This document shows, in pieces, positions 27,546 through 37,440 of a stretch of DNA of 64,000 bases. Numbering within the stretch: position 1 is the first letter of the stretch; every line of letters begins with the position of its first letter. The stretch comes from JAWKOK01 sp963765875. GTDB taxonomy: Bacteria > Chloroflexota > Anaerolineae > Caldilineales > Caldilineaceae. The notes beneath the pieces are model-generated. The model was not told where the DNA came from. It did not search any database and was given only the letters and a program-made list of their open reading frames with translations. Where the stretch lies: contig CAVXYK010000003.1 of assembly GCA_963765875.1 (NCBI GenBank), positions 1-64,000 on the forward strand. Direction: 5' to 3'. The translations under genes and the position numbers were made by a program.

Positions 27546-27599
27546 AAAACGGGTCTGTGACATTCACAATTTTGATTGTGAATGTCACAGACCCGTTTT
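27546..27599. terminator. 25-bp-arm terminator after rplL
   Basis: Arms 27546-27570 and 27575-27599 (AAAACGGGTCTGTGACATTC...) pair perfectly around TTTG and end in T-runs on either strand. It closes rplL and the opposing gene at 27638. Confidence 0.9.
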
Positions 27600-27637
27600 G
27601 CTTAATGCATCCGCTTCAGTTTAACGGCTCAATCGTT

Positions 27638-28969
27638 TTAAGGCGTTGGCAGCACAAGCGTGACGGCCTCTTCAGGCGTCAGTCGACCTGACAGTACATC
27701 CTGTTGTGCCATCTGCATACGACGCAGCACTTCGGAAAAGGGTCGCCCATTTGGAATCGCGTATGTATTCCCTTCAAGCAACGAAACAATAAAACTGTAG
27801 TAGGGTTGGTTCACATTCCACGTTGCAGCTGCCACAGGTGTGGTAGGCAGTAGGTTCGCAAACTGTGACCACTGCCCATGAACATCCGGCTCAAGCAATA
27901 TCTTAACCAGTTCGAGCACATCTGCTCGCTGGGCCGGATCGGTTGCAAGAATCACAAAGGCCCAGGTACGAGAAACAGAGACCGGTGTTCCTTTCTCTGT
28001 AGGGGCAGGGGCATAGAGAATGCCGTCCGTCGATTCACTCTGGCTCAACAGATAGCCCGCTGTCGTATCAGCAAGATCAGTGCTATTCGCATCCATGGAC
28101 GACCAGACAGCCTCCATTGTGGCCAGATTGGCGACGCCTGCTGGAATAACTCCAGCAGCTACACCCGCAGCGTAGAACTCAAACAGGCGTCTCAGCGAAT
28201 CGTCATCAACGGACAGTTCGCCGCCAATCGACTCTCCGCCGACACCGATATATTGCAGTAGCAACGACATCGCGCCATCGGCTCCCGTGGCCGGAAAGAG
28301 GTAGCGCCGCTCATCCTCGTTCAATTCCGCCCAACTGGCGGGCATCATCCGTTCTGACGATCCCAAGGATGCCGCGTGGATAATATCTGACGCGTAGGGA
28401 ACGCCATATAGCTCATCCCCAATCCCAACTGCCGAGTATGCAAACGGGTAAAAGCGCCCTGGCGACAATGCAACAGTATCTGTCAGAGGCTGCACCATAC
28501 CGAGTTCGACTAACCGCCAAAGATCCTGCGTATCCAGAAAGACGACGTCAGGCAGCACAGCTGGCGCAACTCGCTGTGCGCTACGCAGATAGTTGAGCAT
28601 GCCTGATTCACCCGATTCGGCCTTGGTCAATACCTCGACCTTGATATCGGCGTTTGCCTGCTCAAATTGAGTGATCGCGCTATTGAGGACCTGTCCTGCG
28701 GGCGTATCATCAGAGGGCATCCAGTAATCTGGCGCCCAAATCACAACTTGCCGGTTCTCCTGTTCGCCACTGATCGTTTGAAACTCCGATTCTGATGGCG
28801 CAGCAAGAGTCTCGCCGTCGATGGGGGCACTCGGCATCGGGGTCTCAGCACTGTCTGAGTCGGCGTTTCGACACCCCGCTAGAAAGAGGCAGATGAACAT
28901 AGCCGACAACACCCAGGTCAAGACGCCTCTTGTCTGGTACAGTTTGCGGCCGATGGCGAAGCATTGCAT
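27638..28969 (-). CDS. Extracellular solute-binding lipoprotein (family 1)
   Basis: Periplasmic or surface substrate-binding protein of about 443 residues, related to sugar-binding ABC subunits. Start 28969 gives MQCFAIGRKL and a signal ending CLFLAGC, a clear lipobox; 28999 is also possible. Mature features: VVIWAPDYWMPSDD, ITQFEQANADIKVEV, LPDVVFLDTQDLWRL, LYGVPYASDI. No permease or ATPase is adjacent, so it is an orphan binding protein. Substrate not predictable. Confidence 0.8.
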   Translation of the reverse strand: MQCFAIGRKLYQTRGVLTWVLSAMFICLFLAGCRNADSDSAETPMPSAPIDGETLAAPSESEFQTISGEQENRQVVIWAPDYWMPSDDTPAGQVLNSAITQFEQANADIKVEVLTKAESGESGMLNYLRSAQRVAPAVLPDVVFLDTQDLWRLVELGMVQPLTDTVALSPGRFYPFAYSAVGIGDELYGVPYASDIIHAASLGSSERMMPASWAELNEDERRYLFPATGADGAMSLLLQYIGVGGESIGGELSVDDDSLRRLFEFYAAGVAAGVIPAGVANLATMEAVWSSMDANSTDLADTTAGYLLSQSESTDGILYAPAPTEKGTPVSVSRTWAFVILATDPAQRADVLELVKILLEPDVHGQWSQFANLLPTTPVAAATWNVNQPYYSFIVSLLEGNTYAIPNGRPFSEVLRRMQMAQQDVLSGRLTPEEAVTLVLPTP

Positions 28970-29221
28970 TGGCAGAGTATTCCTAGATCTGAAAGACAAT
29001 CGTTGTTGACAGTTTCAAATTATAGCATAGCCGTCATGAAGGACGGGTTCAGAGCAACAGAGTAGTTCGGCGAATACCAGATCTCTCTACGCCTAGGACC
29101 TACTCACGATCCAGCATTTCCAGGAGAGACTGCCCAACGAGATCGATTGCTCGTACGAACTAGCGCCGGCATATTCAGGCATGATCCATGCCCCTCATAC
29201 ATGCAATTTCAGCAGAATGAT

Positions 29222-29250
29222 TTGTCGGCGATCAACCCCTATGTTACAAT
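29222..29250 (+). promoter_or_regulatory. Near-leaderless promoter of holB
   Basis: TTGTCG (29222-29227), 17-bp spacer, TACAAT (29245-29250). The holB ATG at 29261 is only 11 bases after the -10 box and no ribosome site precedes it, so the mRNA would be nearly leaderless. Confidence 0.5.
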
Positions 29251-29260
29251 CACGCTCGCG

Positions 29261-30337
29261 ATGTCAGACACCGAAAGCACAAGATCTGTAGAAAATTCGT
29301 GGCCGATCTATGGTCATCAATGGGCTGTTCAACTCCTGCAGCGAGCCGCGAAAAATGCAGGAGATTTTGGCGTTGAAAACAGTTCGACGCTGAGCCATGC
29401 ATACCTGCTTGTCGGGCCAACCCACATCGGCAAGACGGCGTTGGCCAGGGTCTTTGGGCAGTCGGTGCTATGCGAGGAAACAAGCATTGCCCCCTGCGGC
29501 GTATGCCGTTCCTGCCGTTTAATGAAGCAGGGCAGCCACCCCGATTTCCGTCTCATCCAACCGCTTGACAAGAATGGTGAAGTGGACAGACTCAATGGGA
29601 CGCTTAAGGTAGAACAAGCAGCAGAGCTAATCCGTGAAGTGACCCTACGCCCGATAGAAAGCCGGTTCCGCTTCTTTCTGATCCAGGACATACAGGCAGC
29701 GAACGATAGCTTTGCCAACAAGATACTCAAGACCCTGGAGGAGCCGCCCGGGCAGGTAATTCTTTGCCTGACAGCGGAGGATCGATCTCTCCTTCTGCCA
29801 ACTATCGTCAGTCGCTGCCAAGTATTGCCTCTTCGTCCACTAGGACAAGAGAGCGTACGAGACGGGTTGATCAAACAATGGCAGGTGCCGACAGAACAGG
29901 CGGAACTATTGGCCAGAATCTCCAATGGCCGCCTGGGTTGGGTTGTTGAAAATCTGGACGATGGTCGCCTCCTCAACAGGCGGCAAGAAGAATTGGAACA
30001 ACTCTGGACGTTGGTAAGGGCGGATCGGGTCGATCGGCTGGCATTTGCTGAGAAACTATCCAGCAATCGCAACAGCCAGAGCCTCTTCGGCCTGCTGGAA
30101 CTGTGGACCACTTGGTGGAGAGATGTTCTGTTGGCGCAATCCGGATGTATCGATTCATGTTGCAACATCGATCAACTCGAAGAACTCAACGTCCAGGCAC
30201 AATTCATTCCACAGACCATTGTGCGTAAATATCTGCAGACGTTGCAAGAATTGGATACCTACCTCCACCACACGGTGAATGTACGCCTGGCGCTCGACGT
30301 CCTCCTGTTGAGGCTGCCAAAAGTAGTAGTGAACTGA
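29261..30337 (+). CDS. holB: DNA polymerase III delta' subunit
   Basis: Clamp-loader subunit of 358 residues. Start at 29261 (MSDTESTRSVEN); upstream in-frame codons lack support. The AAA+ fold shows GPTHIGKTALARVFGQ (P-loop), zinc ligands in CGVCRSCRL plus an earlier Cys (SVLCEE), HPDFRLIQP, FANKILKTLEEPP and SRCQVLPLRPL. Downstream ricT follows 95 bp later, a common pairing in Gram-positive-type gene orders. Loads the beta sliding clamp. Confidence 0.9.
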   Translation: MSDTESTRSVENSWPIYGHQWAVQLLQRAAKNAGDFGVENSSTLSHAYLLVGPTHIGKTALARVFGQSVLCEETSIAPCGVCRSCRLMKQGSHPDFRLIQPLDKNGEVDRLNGTLKVEQAAELIREVTLRPIESRFRFFLIQDIQAANDSFANKILKTLEEPPGQVILCLTAEDRSLLLPTIVSRCQVLPLRPLGQESVRDGLIKQWQVPTEQAELLARISNGRLGWVVENLDDGRLLNRRQEELEQLWTLVRADRVDRLAFAEKLSSNRNSQSLFGLLELWTTWWRDVLLAQSGCIDSCCNIDQLEELNVQAQFIPQTIVRKYLQTLQELDTYLHHTVNVRLALDVLLLRLPKVVVN

Positions 30338-30432
30338 ACCAGAAGCGTAACGCAATCACGCGTATAGTATTCTGTACTGCCAATATGACAGGTTTCATCG
30401 AGCATGGACAGTGCAGACTAGGAGAATAGATA

Positions 30433-31437
30433 ATGCCGACAGTCGTTGGTGTACAGTTTCAGCCAGTCAACAAAGTTTACCACTTCGACCCCATCGGTCT
30501 TCTGGATTTGGCCGCTAGAGACTACGTAATCGTCGATACGAGTAGTGGACAAGAAGTGGCTCAAGTAGTCCAGCCGCCTCATACCATCAGACAGGACGAG
30601 GTAGTCGGAGAAATCAAAACAGTCCTTCGGCGGGCCAATGCCTGGGACATGATTCAGAAGGATCAATGGAAGCATAAAGAGCAAGAGGCGCTGACGATCT
30701 GCCGTTCAAAAGCCCAGGATCATAACCTAAAAGTCAAAGTGGTCCGGTGTGATTACAATTTCACCGGAGGACGGCTACTTGTCTACTTCTCAGCTGAATC
30801 CAGAGTTGATTTCCGTGCGCTGGTGCGAGAATTGGCTAGGATATTTCGGACCCGCATCGAAATGCGCCAGATTGGGGTTCGAGACGAAGCCAAACTGCTC
30901 GATGGCGTCGGCAAATGTGGGCGTCAGCTTTGCTGCACAAGTTGGCTAAGAGAGTTCACACCGGTCAGCATTCGAATGGCCAAGAACCAGCAACTCCCGC
31001 TGAACCCGGATGAGATCAGCGGCGTTTGTGGACGTCTGCTCTGCTGTCTATCGTATGAGAACACACTCTACCGAGAGCAAAACAAGAAGATGCCCAAACT
31101 CGGGTCCGAAGTTGTGACGCCACAGGGCGCCGGTCGTGTCCGCCACGTTCATCCGCTCAAGGAGAGCGTGACGGTCAAGCTTGGAAATCAAGTGCTGGCC
31201 GAATTCACACTCGACGAATTAGTGACAACTAAGACCAAAAGCGGAGCCGGCTGCAACACATGTGGCGGTTGCACGACCAAGCGTCGTGCCAGTGCCGCAG
31301 AGGACAATGCCAAGATGCGCGAAAACCAGGAGAGCAAATCCGGGAAAGATCAGAGCGCTGAGGGCAAGAAGGGATCCTCTGGATCGAGTCGAAAACGTCG
31401 GCGTTCACGAAATCGAAAACCACGCAAGGACAATTGA
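30433..31437 (+). CDS. ricT: PSP1-domain protein RicT/YaaT
   Basis: 334 residues. The PSP1 domain spans about 60-150 (CRSKAQDHNLKVKVV, FTGGRLLVYFSAESRVDFR), with Cys-rich CGRQLCCTSWL and CGRLLCCLSYE, which hold an iron-sulfur cluster in the Bacillus Ric complex. A further CNTCGGC follows and the tail is strongly basic (RKRRRSRNRKPRK). AGGAG before ATG. In Bacillus the homolog acts with RNase Y in mRNA maturation; rny is encoded 1.9 kb away on the other strand. Confidence 0.9.
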   Translation: MPTVVGVQFQPVNKVYHFDPIGLLDLAARDYVIVDTSSGQEVAQVVQPPHTIRQDEVVGEIKTVLRRANAWDMIQKDQWKHKEQEALTICRSKAQDHNLKVKVVRCDYNFTGGRLLVYFSAESRVDFRALVRELARIFRTRIEMRQIGVRDEAKLLDGVGKCGRQLCCTSWLREFTPVSIRMAKNQQLPLNPDEISGVCGRLLCCLSYENTLYREQNKKMPKLGSEVVTPQGAGRVRHVHPLKESVTVKLGNQVLAEFTLDELVTTKTKSGAGCNTCGGCTTKRRASAAEDNAKMRENQESKSGKDQSAEGKKGSSGSSRKRRRSRNRKPRKDN

Positions 31438-31451
31438 GTTTCCTCTGAAGC

Positions 31452-31504
31452 ACAAAAACAGGGGGGGATTGATCGCAATGCGATCAATCCCCCCCTGTTT
31501 TTGT
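31452..31504. terminator. 25-bp-arm bidirectional terminator after ricT
   Basis: Arms 31452-31476 and 31480-31504 pair perfectly with loop AAT; each has a run of seven G or C and a five-base A/T run. It serves ricT and the convergent spoVS. Confidence 0.92.
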
Positions 31505-31588
31505 CTAATCCATCCAGATTCGATGCATTCAGATGCAGATCTGAACATATGCTTTCAGCGGATCACGTGACCCCTCCGGGGGTATAGA

Positions 31589-31924
31589 TCACTCGACAAT
31601 CGCATCTTCCAAGCGACTGACACCATTGCTCTGATTGACCGACATCGCCAGAAGAGGCGAGGATCTCTTAAAGACTGCAAACCGAATTGCAGTCCGCTCA
31701 TTGCCGTCAATCATCACTTCAGTGAAGCTGGGCACAATGGCCAGATCCATACTGTCTTGTTCCAGATAGCCACGGGCGATGGCAACGGCTTTCACAGCCT
31801 GATTGACTGCGCTGGCGCCAATCGCCTGCACCTCTGCATACCCATGTTCACGCATTACACCGGCAATGGCGCCGGCAACTGCTGTCGACCGAGAATGTGC
31901 TGATACTCTAATGAGTTCTGCCAT
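31589..31924 (-). CDS. spoVS: Stage V sporulation protein S-like (Alba-like) protein
   Basis: 111 residues; the SpoVS core of about 86 residues (MAELIRVSAHSRSTAVAGAI, RFAVFKRS) is followed by a short extension ending LEDAIVE. Start 31924 is the first residue of the family core. SpoVS is an Alba-fold, nucleic-acid-binding-like protein also found in non-sporulating Chloroflexota and Deinococcota. It is the last gene of recA-rny-spoVS. Confidence 0.88.
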   Translation of the reverse strand: MAELIRVSAHSRSTAVAGAIAGVMREHGYAEVQAIGASAVNQAVKAVAIARGYLEQDSMDLAIVPSFTEVMIDGNERTAIRFAVFKRSSPLLAMSVNQSNGVSRLEDAIVE

Positions 31925-32229
31925 GGCAGCTTTTCCCCTCAAGTCAAAATTCCACAAATCTTACCAACGAAAAAAATTACGAGAGCGCAGAAACGGCACC
32001 ACCAATCGACGAGGGCAAGCAGATTTCGAAATCTCCCCACTGGTCGATATCTACCATTGGGCATGAAATATCGTGTTATCCGCTCTCGACGGAGCTGATC
32101 CTGTCACACTCGACAAGTAAGACGTCAGTACTGAAGAATAGATACGGTGAGTTTCGCAATTGGTTTCCCTACACCCTTTGCCACCATTCTTTACACCATA
32201 CGTTGAATCAAGTGATAGCCAAGAACAAC

Positions 32230-32267
32230 AAAAAAGGCCGATTCGCAATTGCGAATCGACCCTTTTT
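32230..32267 (-). terminator. Terminator between rny and spoVS
   Basis: GATTCGCAATTGCGAATC palindrome flanked by AAAAAGG and CCTTTTT (32230-32267). The 378-bp gap 31925-32302 shows nothing else certain. Confidence 0.75.
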
Positions 32268-32302
32268 CATGATTGTACTCAATGGTTATGGCTCAACAAC
32301 AG

Positions 32303-33877
32303 CTACTTGGCATAGTCAACCGAGCGGGTCTCTCGGACAACCGTTACTCGAATTTGACCCGGGTATTGCAGGTTGTCCTCAATCTTTTTGGCGATGTTCT
32401 TGCTCAATTCGATTGAGGCCATATCATCAATGGTCTCTGGACGCACAATCACACGAATCTCGCGACCAGCCTGAATGGCGAAGGTCTGGCTAACGCCGTC
32501 AAAGCTATTGCCGATGTCTTCAAGCTCGGTCACCCGCTTGATGTAGGTTTCCAGGCTCTCTCGTCGGGCGCCAGGGCGTGCGCCGCTAATGGCATCAGCG
32601 GCAGCCACTATGACTGCCTCGACTGAAAGGGGCTCTATCTCACCGTGATGGCTGGCGATGCAGTTGACCACAGGGTCGCTGACGCCATAACGCTTGGCAA
32701 TCTCAGCGCCGACAATGGCATGGGGGCCATCGATCTCGTGGCTGACAGCCTTGCCAAGATCGTGCAACAGTCCGCCCAGCCGCGCCAATTTGACGTTGGC
32801 ATGGAGTTCCGCCGCCATAATCGCCGCGATGTGCGCCGTCTCCTTGGCATGGTCAAGTTGGTTCTGGCCATAGCTGGTTCGAAATTTGAGGCGGCCCAGA
32901 AGGCGACGAATCTCGCGATGCAGGCCCTGGGTATTGGTCTCGATCATGGCCTGTTCGCCGGCCTCTTCGATGACCTGATCGATCTCTTTGGTGGCCTTCT
33001 CGACTTCTTTCTCAATGCGTGCCGGATGGATGCGGCCATCAGCAACGAGCTTGGTCAGTGCCATGCGCGCGACCTCGCGTCGGACAGGATCATAGCTGCT
33101 GATGATGATGGCCTCAGGGGTGTCATCGACCACCAGGTCGACGCCCACAGCCTGCTCAATGGCCCGAATATTGCGTCCTTGACGCCCGATGATCCGCCCC
33201 TTCATTTCATCGGATGGAAGCGCTACGCTGCTCACTGCGTACTCGGAGACATGGTCACTGGCAATGCGTTCAATGGCCAACGCAATCACTTCTCGCGCCC
33301 GTCGATCCGCCTCCTCGACAGCCTCAGCTTCGATCTCACGAACCGTTCGCGCCATTTCATTACGGGCGGTGGTCTCGACACGAGCCAGCAGCACCTCACG
33401 GGCTTCATCGTTGGTCATCTGCGCCACACGTTGGAGCTCTTCCGTCCATTTGCCCTCTATCTCATTGAGCTCATTTTCTCGCAAGTCCAGCTTGCTGGTG
33501 CGCTGATTCAGATTCCGATCTCGATTCTCGATCTGCTCCAGACGCTTGTCAGCAGCATCGAGTCGAGTCTGCAATCGTTCTTCAATTCGTACAACCTCCT
33601 GCCGCCGCCGATCTTGCTCTGCATCCAATTCCGTGCGGCGCTTCACCTCTTCTTCCTTGGCGGCGAGTTCCATCTGCTTCACTTGGGTCTCAGCCGTAGC
33701 AATAATGTGAGCAGCTTGTTCTTCTGCCCCCATCCTCATCTCGTTTTGGCGCTGCTGTTCCGATTTTTTGCCGGCGGTGCGACCCTTGTTGTAGGCCACA
33801 AAACCAGCGATCCCTGCGAAAATCAGACTAAACAGAATGATCAGAACAATCGCCAGAGGTATGTTCATTTGTGTCAT
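32303..33877 (-). CDS. rny: Ribonuclease Y
   Basis: Membrane-anchored endoribonuclease of 524 residues, normal length. Order: one N-terminal helix (IPLAIVLIILFSLIFAG), a long coiled coil to about 200, KH domain (MKGRIIGRQGRNIRAIEQ), and an HD domain with metal ligands in LGGLLHDLGKAV and ASHHGEIEP. It starts mRNA decay. recA lies upstream and spoVS downstream. The 339-bp gap to recA has two small stems (near 33931-33957 and 34021-34044) and no gene. Confidence 0.97.
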   Translation of the reverse strand: MTQMNIPLAIVLIILFSLIFAGIAGFVAYNKGRTAGKKSEQQRQNEMRMGAEEQAAHIIATAETQVKQMELAAKEEEVKRRTELDAEQDRRRQEVVRIEERLQTRLDAADKRLEQIENRDRNLNQRTSKLDLRENELNEIEGKWTEELQRVAQMTNDEAREVLLARVETTARNEMARTVREIEAEAVEEADRRAREVIALAIERIASDHVSEYAVSSVALPSDEMKGRIIGRQGRNIRAIEQAVGVDLVVDDTPEAIIISSYDPVRREVARMALTKLVADGRIHPARIEKEVEKATKEIDQVIEEAGEQAMIETNTQGLHREIRRLLGRLKFRTSYGQNQLDHAKETAHIAAIMAAELHANVKLARLGGLLHDLGKAVSHEIDGPHAIVGAEIAKRYGVSDPVVNCIASHHGEIEPLSVEAVIVAAADAISGARPGARRESLETYIKRVTELEDIGNSFDGVSQTFAIQAGREIRVIVRPETIDDMASIELSKNIAKKIEDNLQYPGQIRVTVVRETRSVDYAK

Positions 33878-34020
33878 GTCAGGCCCTCATGGGATTGTTG
33901 ATATGTCATTCCGCGTTATTCATTCAGCACGTGCACACCTGAAAAACAGGTGCACACCTAGAAAACTAGTGTTAATAAAATACAAAAGACGCCGTAGACC
34001 ATGCTACAGCGCCAGACAAG

Positions 34021-34044
34021 CAAAGTTGAATAAGATCAACTTTG
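34021..34044 (-). terminator. Hairpin downstream of recA
   Basis: CAAAGTTGA (34021-34029) and TCAACTTTG (34036-34044), 6-base loop, about 170 bp after the recA stop. No strong U-run. Confidence 0.35.
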
Positions 34045-34216
34045 TCACTGAGTCCATACAGTTCTTCTGGAATCAGTGATTATCGATCCATCTATCCTTC
34101 TCATCCGATCAGTAGCTATCAGAGATAGCCATCAGAAGCGGGAGAGAGGGCGGACAAATCGTCTGAGACTCAACAACAACGACTATGCAGTAGTCAACGT
34201 CTTGAAAAGTGTTACT

Positions 34217-35270
34217 TCAGGCATAAATACTGGCATCCGCACCATCACTATCCGGTGCAGCAAACGGTGTCTGTCTTGCGGGCAATCCGGCTCGTTCACG
34301 CACTAGAGCATCAATGATGTCAGCCAGAGCTGCATTTTCTCGCAGCGAATGCTTGCTCATCTCACGACCTTGCCCGATCAGGTCATCATCGTATCGATAG
34401 TAGGAACCACGTTTGTCGATGATGCCATATTCCACACCAAGGTCAAGAAGGTCACCGACGGTGCTGACGCCTTCATCGTACATGATATCGAATTCGGCAA
34501 TCTTAAACGGTGGTGCAACCTTGTTCTTTTTCACCGTCACCCTGGTACGATTGCCGACAACACTGCCACCCATCTTTGATCGCCTGAATCCGCCGAATAT
34601 CGAGGCGAACACTGGTGTAGAATTTGAGCGCCATACCGCCGGTGGTTGTTTCCGGATTGCCAAACATCATGCCGATCTTTTGTCTTAGCTGGTTCGTGAA
34701 GATAAGACACGTTCCACTCGACTTGACGACGGCAGTCAGTTTGCGCAAAGCTTGGCTCATGAGGCGTGCTTGCAGCCCCATGTGACTGTCCCCCATCTCG
34801 CCTTCGATTTCGGCCCGTGGCACCAGCGCAGCAACGCTATCAACGACGAGCACAGATATCGCGCCGGATCGGAGTAATGCCTCAGCAATCTCCAGAGCCT
34901 GTTCCCCTGTATCAGGTTGGCTCACATAGAGACCATTGACCTCAACGCCGATCTTTTCGGCATACCTGGGATCCAGCGCATGCTCAACATCGACAAAACC
35001 ACAGATTCCACCGGCCCTTTGAGCTTCCGCTATCACGTGCAGACAGAGTGTTGTCTTCCCGGAACTTTCCGGCCCATAGATCTCAGCGATTCGGCCTTTC
35101 GGAAGGCCGCCAATGCCTAGAGCAATGTCTAGACTGAGACTGCCCGTCGGAATGGCTTCAACATCAAGGCGAGTCGCATCGCCCAACTTCATCACGACAC
35201 CATCTCCAAATCGTTTGTTCAATCCGGATAAGGTTGTCTCTAAGGCCCTTTGGCGACCATCAGTAGCCAT
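34217..35270 (-). CDS. recA: Recombinase RecA, one indel
   Basis: About 350 residues. Start 35270: GGAG lies 6 bases upstream and the protein begins MATDGRQRALETTLSGL. Walker A GPESSGKT at 66-73, VLVVDSVAALVPRAEIEGE, the L2 region (FTNQLRQKIGMMFGNPETTTG). After RRIQAIKDG the frame changes at 34569-34571, where a CCC run (GGG on the coding strand) should be CC; reading on gives SVVGNRTRVTVKKNKVAPPF and a normal end. RecA drives recombination and LexA cleavage. No GAACN4GTTC box was found in its upstream gap, unlike the two other damage-type genes here. Confidence 0.95.
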
Positions 35271-35583
35271 GCCGTGCTCCAAGAAACAAGACAAGCCTTT
35301 GAGGCAACGGCTCCACCCCAAAGGCTGAACAACCGCCAAGAACCAGCACATAACCGCAAGAAATCGATCGCTTATTCTGCATATTCATGTTGCTGTAACA
35401 TGTGGCTACAGTGTACTTGACTTGCCACAATATTGCAAAAGCAGATCAAAATATCAGGACTTCTCCATCACCCTAAATTTGACAATCCGAGTGACAGAGA
35501 AGCCCTGTGTAAGCACCTATTTTTTTTGAAAGCTGATCATGATTCAACCAGCAGCGTATTGCGATATGTCGATCTGCCAATAC
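35271..35583. other. recA-dnaA gap
   Basis: 313 bp without a gene. A small stem CATGTT/AACATG is at 35386-35402 and a run of T at about 35519-35527 could form part of a dnaA terminator read from the minus strand. No DnaA box or LexA box seen. Confidence 0.4.
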
Positions 35584-37440
35584 TCAGCCGATATAGGGCG
35601 TATAGACCCTCTCGCATAGTTGGGCAACAGCCTGATGCAGCACATCATCAGTCTCTAATCGTTGCGTCACTTGTTCAACGCCGTAGCGAACCGTGGTATG
35701 ATCTCGCCCACCCAGAATATCACCGATGGCCGGCAGAGAAAGACAGTTTTCAATCCGCAGCAGATACATGGCAACCTGCCTTGCGCCGGCAATCAACTTC
35801 GTGCGTCGTCGCCCTACGAGGTCACCTTCCGTCAATCCGTAGAATTCTGCGACGATACGAATGAGTGTGCCGGGCGTACATGGCGTACGACTAGGCGCCA
35901 AATTGTCCAATACAGTCATCGCCAGCGACATATCCAGGGTCGCTTGGGAAAGCTGTGCATACATATGCAGTTGATTCAGCGCGCCCTCTAACTCACGGAT
36001 GTTGCTGTCCACCCGTTCAGCGACGAGCATTAGCACGTCCTGGGGAACAGGAACACCTAGCTTCTTGGCCTTTGTCTGCAAAATCGCCACTCGAGTTTCA
36101 AAGTCGGGCTGAGCAATGTCTGCCTGTAGGCCGCCTTCAAACCGGCTGCGCAAGCGCTCTTCCAACGTGGCCAATGCTTTGGGCGGACGATCGCTGCTCA
36201 GTACCACCTGTGCACCAGCGGACTGCAGGTGATTGAAGGTGTGAAAGAACTCCTCCTGGGTGCTCTCCTTGCCGCCGATGAATTGGATATCATCGATCAG
36301 AAGAATGTCGACCCGGCGATACTTATTGCGGAACTCTTCCGTGCTCTGGCCTCGAATTGCACTGATCAGATCATTGGTGAACTGTTCAGAAGAACAGTAC
36401 AGCGTGTGAAATCCATTCTGGTGGGCGAGATTCCCTATCGCATGCAACAGATGGGTCTTCCCCAGCCCCACGCCGCCATACAGAAAGAGCGGGTTGTACT
36501 GTTCACCAGGATTGTTCGCCACCGCCAAGGCAGCAGCATGGGGCATACGATTATGGTTGCCGACCACAAATGAATCAAAGGTATGATGACTGTTCAAACT
36601 CCTAGAGAAGTCTTCTCCGAGGGGCATCGCATCTGACACTCGTCTAGGCGTCGATGGTCGTCCCGGAGTCCGGTCAACATCCTCCCGGAGGCGCGGCGAG
36701 TCCGGCACAGCTTCCGTCGGCGCTGGATCGGATTCAACCCCATCTCGCTCACCATTTTGAACGCTCTCTTCATCCGTCTTTTCGTCACGATAGGCAAGGT
36801 CATAAAGGGGCATCTGGGCGAATTCATCCGCATCGTGCTGAGGCGATGTACTGACGCGGAATATGATCTGCACCTCGCGCTTGACGATACTTCGCAGTGT
36901 CCGTTTGATCGTCGATCGAAGACGATTGTCTAGCCAATCACGTGCATAGGCATTGGGCAAGCCAACAATGAACTCACCATCCTCATACGCCATCAGTTTC
37001 GCATCGCGTATCCAGGTGTCGTAGTTGGACGCCTGAAATCGCAGTGCCAACTCGCTGAGTGTTGCCTGCCAGGCAGTCTCCGGATCAAATTGATCCTGCC
37101 CTTCAACAAACGGCCCTTCCTCGGGCCTAGACTGTTGCCGATTGGATTGCCCAGACACGGAATCCCATAACGACGGTTTCGATTGACCGTGACCATCGTC
37201 ACTTGAACTATCGACCGTGGATCCGTTTTCAGCGGGTTCATCTGTGTCGACCTGGTACGCTCGACGTGATCGATCTCGCTCTCTGGTGATTCTACGATCG
37301 GTGTCTTCTAAATTCGGCTTTTCTCCTCCTTTAACAACATCTGGGTCTTGTTCGGAATTTCGAATCTGTTTCTTTGGACGATAATTGCTCAACGAATTTC
37401 GATGTGCTGCGTGCGACGACGCATTCGAATGCCGCTTCAA
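35584..37440 (-). CDS. dnaA: Replication initiator DnaA with long N-terminal extension
   Basis: 618 residues, against the usual 440-480. TTG 37440 has GGAGG 6 bases upstream and is the best-supported start. Residues 1-120 are hydrophilic and low in complexity, rich in Ser, Asp, Arg and Gln; domain I then begins about AWQATLSELALRFQASNYD. AAA+ motifs: LFLYGGVGLGKTHLLHAIGN, RRVDILLIDDIQFIGG, DNA-binding GGRDHTTVRYGVEQ. An AAAGGAGGAG sequence at 37321-37332 inside the frame has no ATG/GTG/TTG at proper distance. It binds oriC boxes and opens the origin. Confidence 0.96.
   Translation of the reverse strand: MKRHSNASSHAAHRNSLSNYRPKKQIRNSEQDPDVVKGGEKPNLEDTDRRITRERDRSRRAYQVDTDEPAENGSTVDSSSDDGHGQSKPSLWDSVSGQSNRQQSRPEEGPFVEGQDQFDPETAWQATLSELALRFQASNYDTWIRDAKLMAYEDGEFIVGLPNAYARDWLDNRLRSTIKRTLRSIVKREVQIIFRVSTSPQHDADEFAQMPLYDLAYRDEKTDEESVQNGERDGVESDPAPTEAVPDSPRLREDVDRTPGRPSTPRRVSDAMPLGEDFSRSLNSHHTFDSFVVGNHNRMPHAAALAVANNPGEQYNPLFLYGGVGLGKTHLLHAIGNLAHQNGFHTLYCSSEQFTNDLISAIRGQSTEEFRNKYRRVDILLIDDIQFIGGKESTQEEFFHTFNHLQSAGAQVVLSSDRPPKALATLEERLRSRFEGGLQADIAQPDFETRVAILQTKAKKLGVPVPQDVLMLVAERVDSNIRELEGALNQLHMYAQLSQATLDMSLAMTVLDNLAPSRTPCTPGTLIRIVAEFYGLTEGDLVGRRRTKLIAGARQVAMYLLRIENCLSLPAIGDILGGRDHTTVRYGVEQVTQRLETDDVLHQAVAQLCERVYTPYIG

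Noticed and set aside
32645..33901. 418-codon open frame opposite rny
   Set aside because: Antisense to an intact, well-recognised gene; the translation has no family features.
34503..34663. recA frame change considered as programmed frameshifting or an intein/intron scar
   Set aside because: There is no slippery heptamer or structure, no inserted sequence, and one base in a GGG run explains it; similar indels occur throughout.
37321..37332. AAAGGAGGAG inside dnaA taken as the true ribosome site
   Set aside because: No ATG, GTG or TTG stands in frame at 4-12 bases after it; TTG 37440 with GGAGG is better supported.
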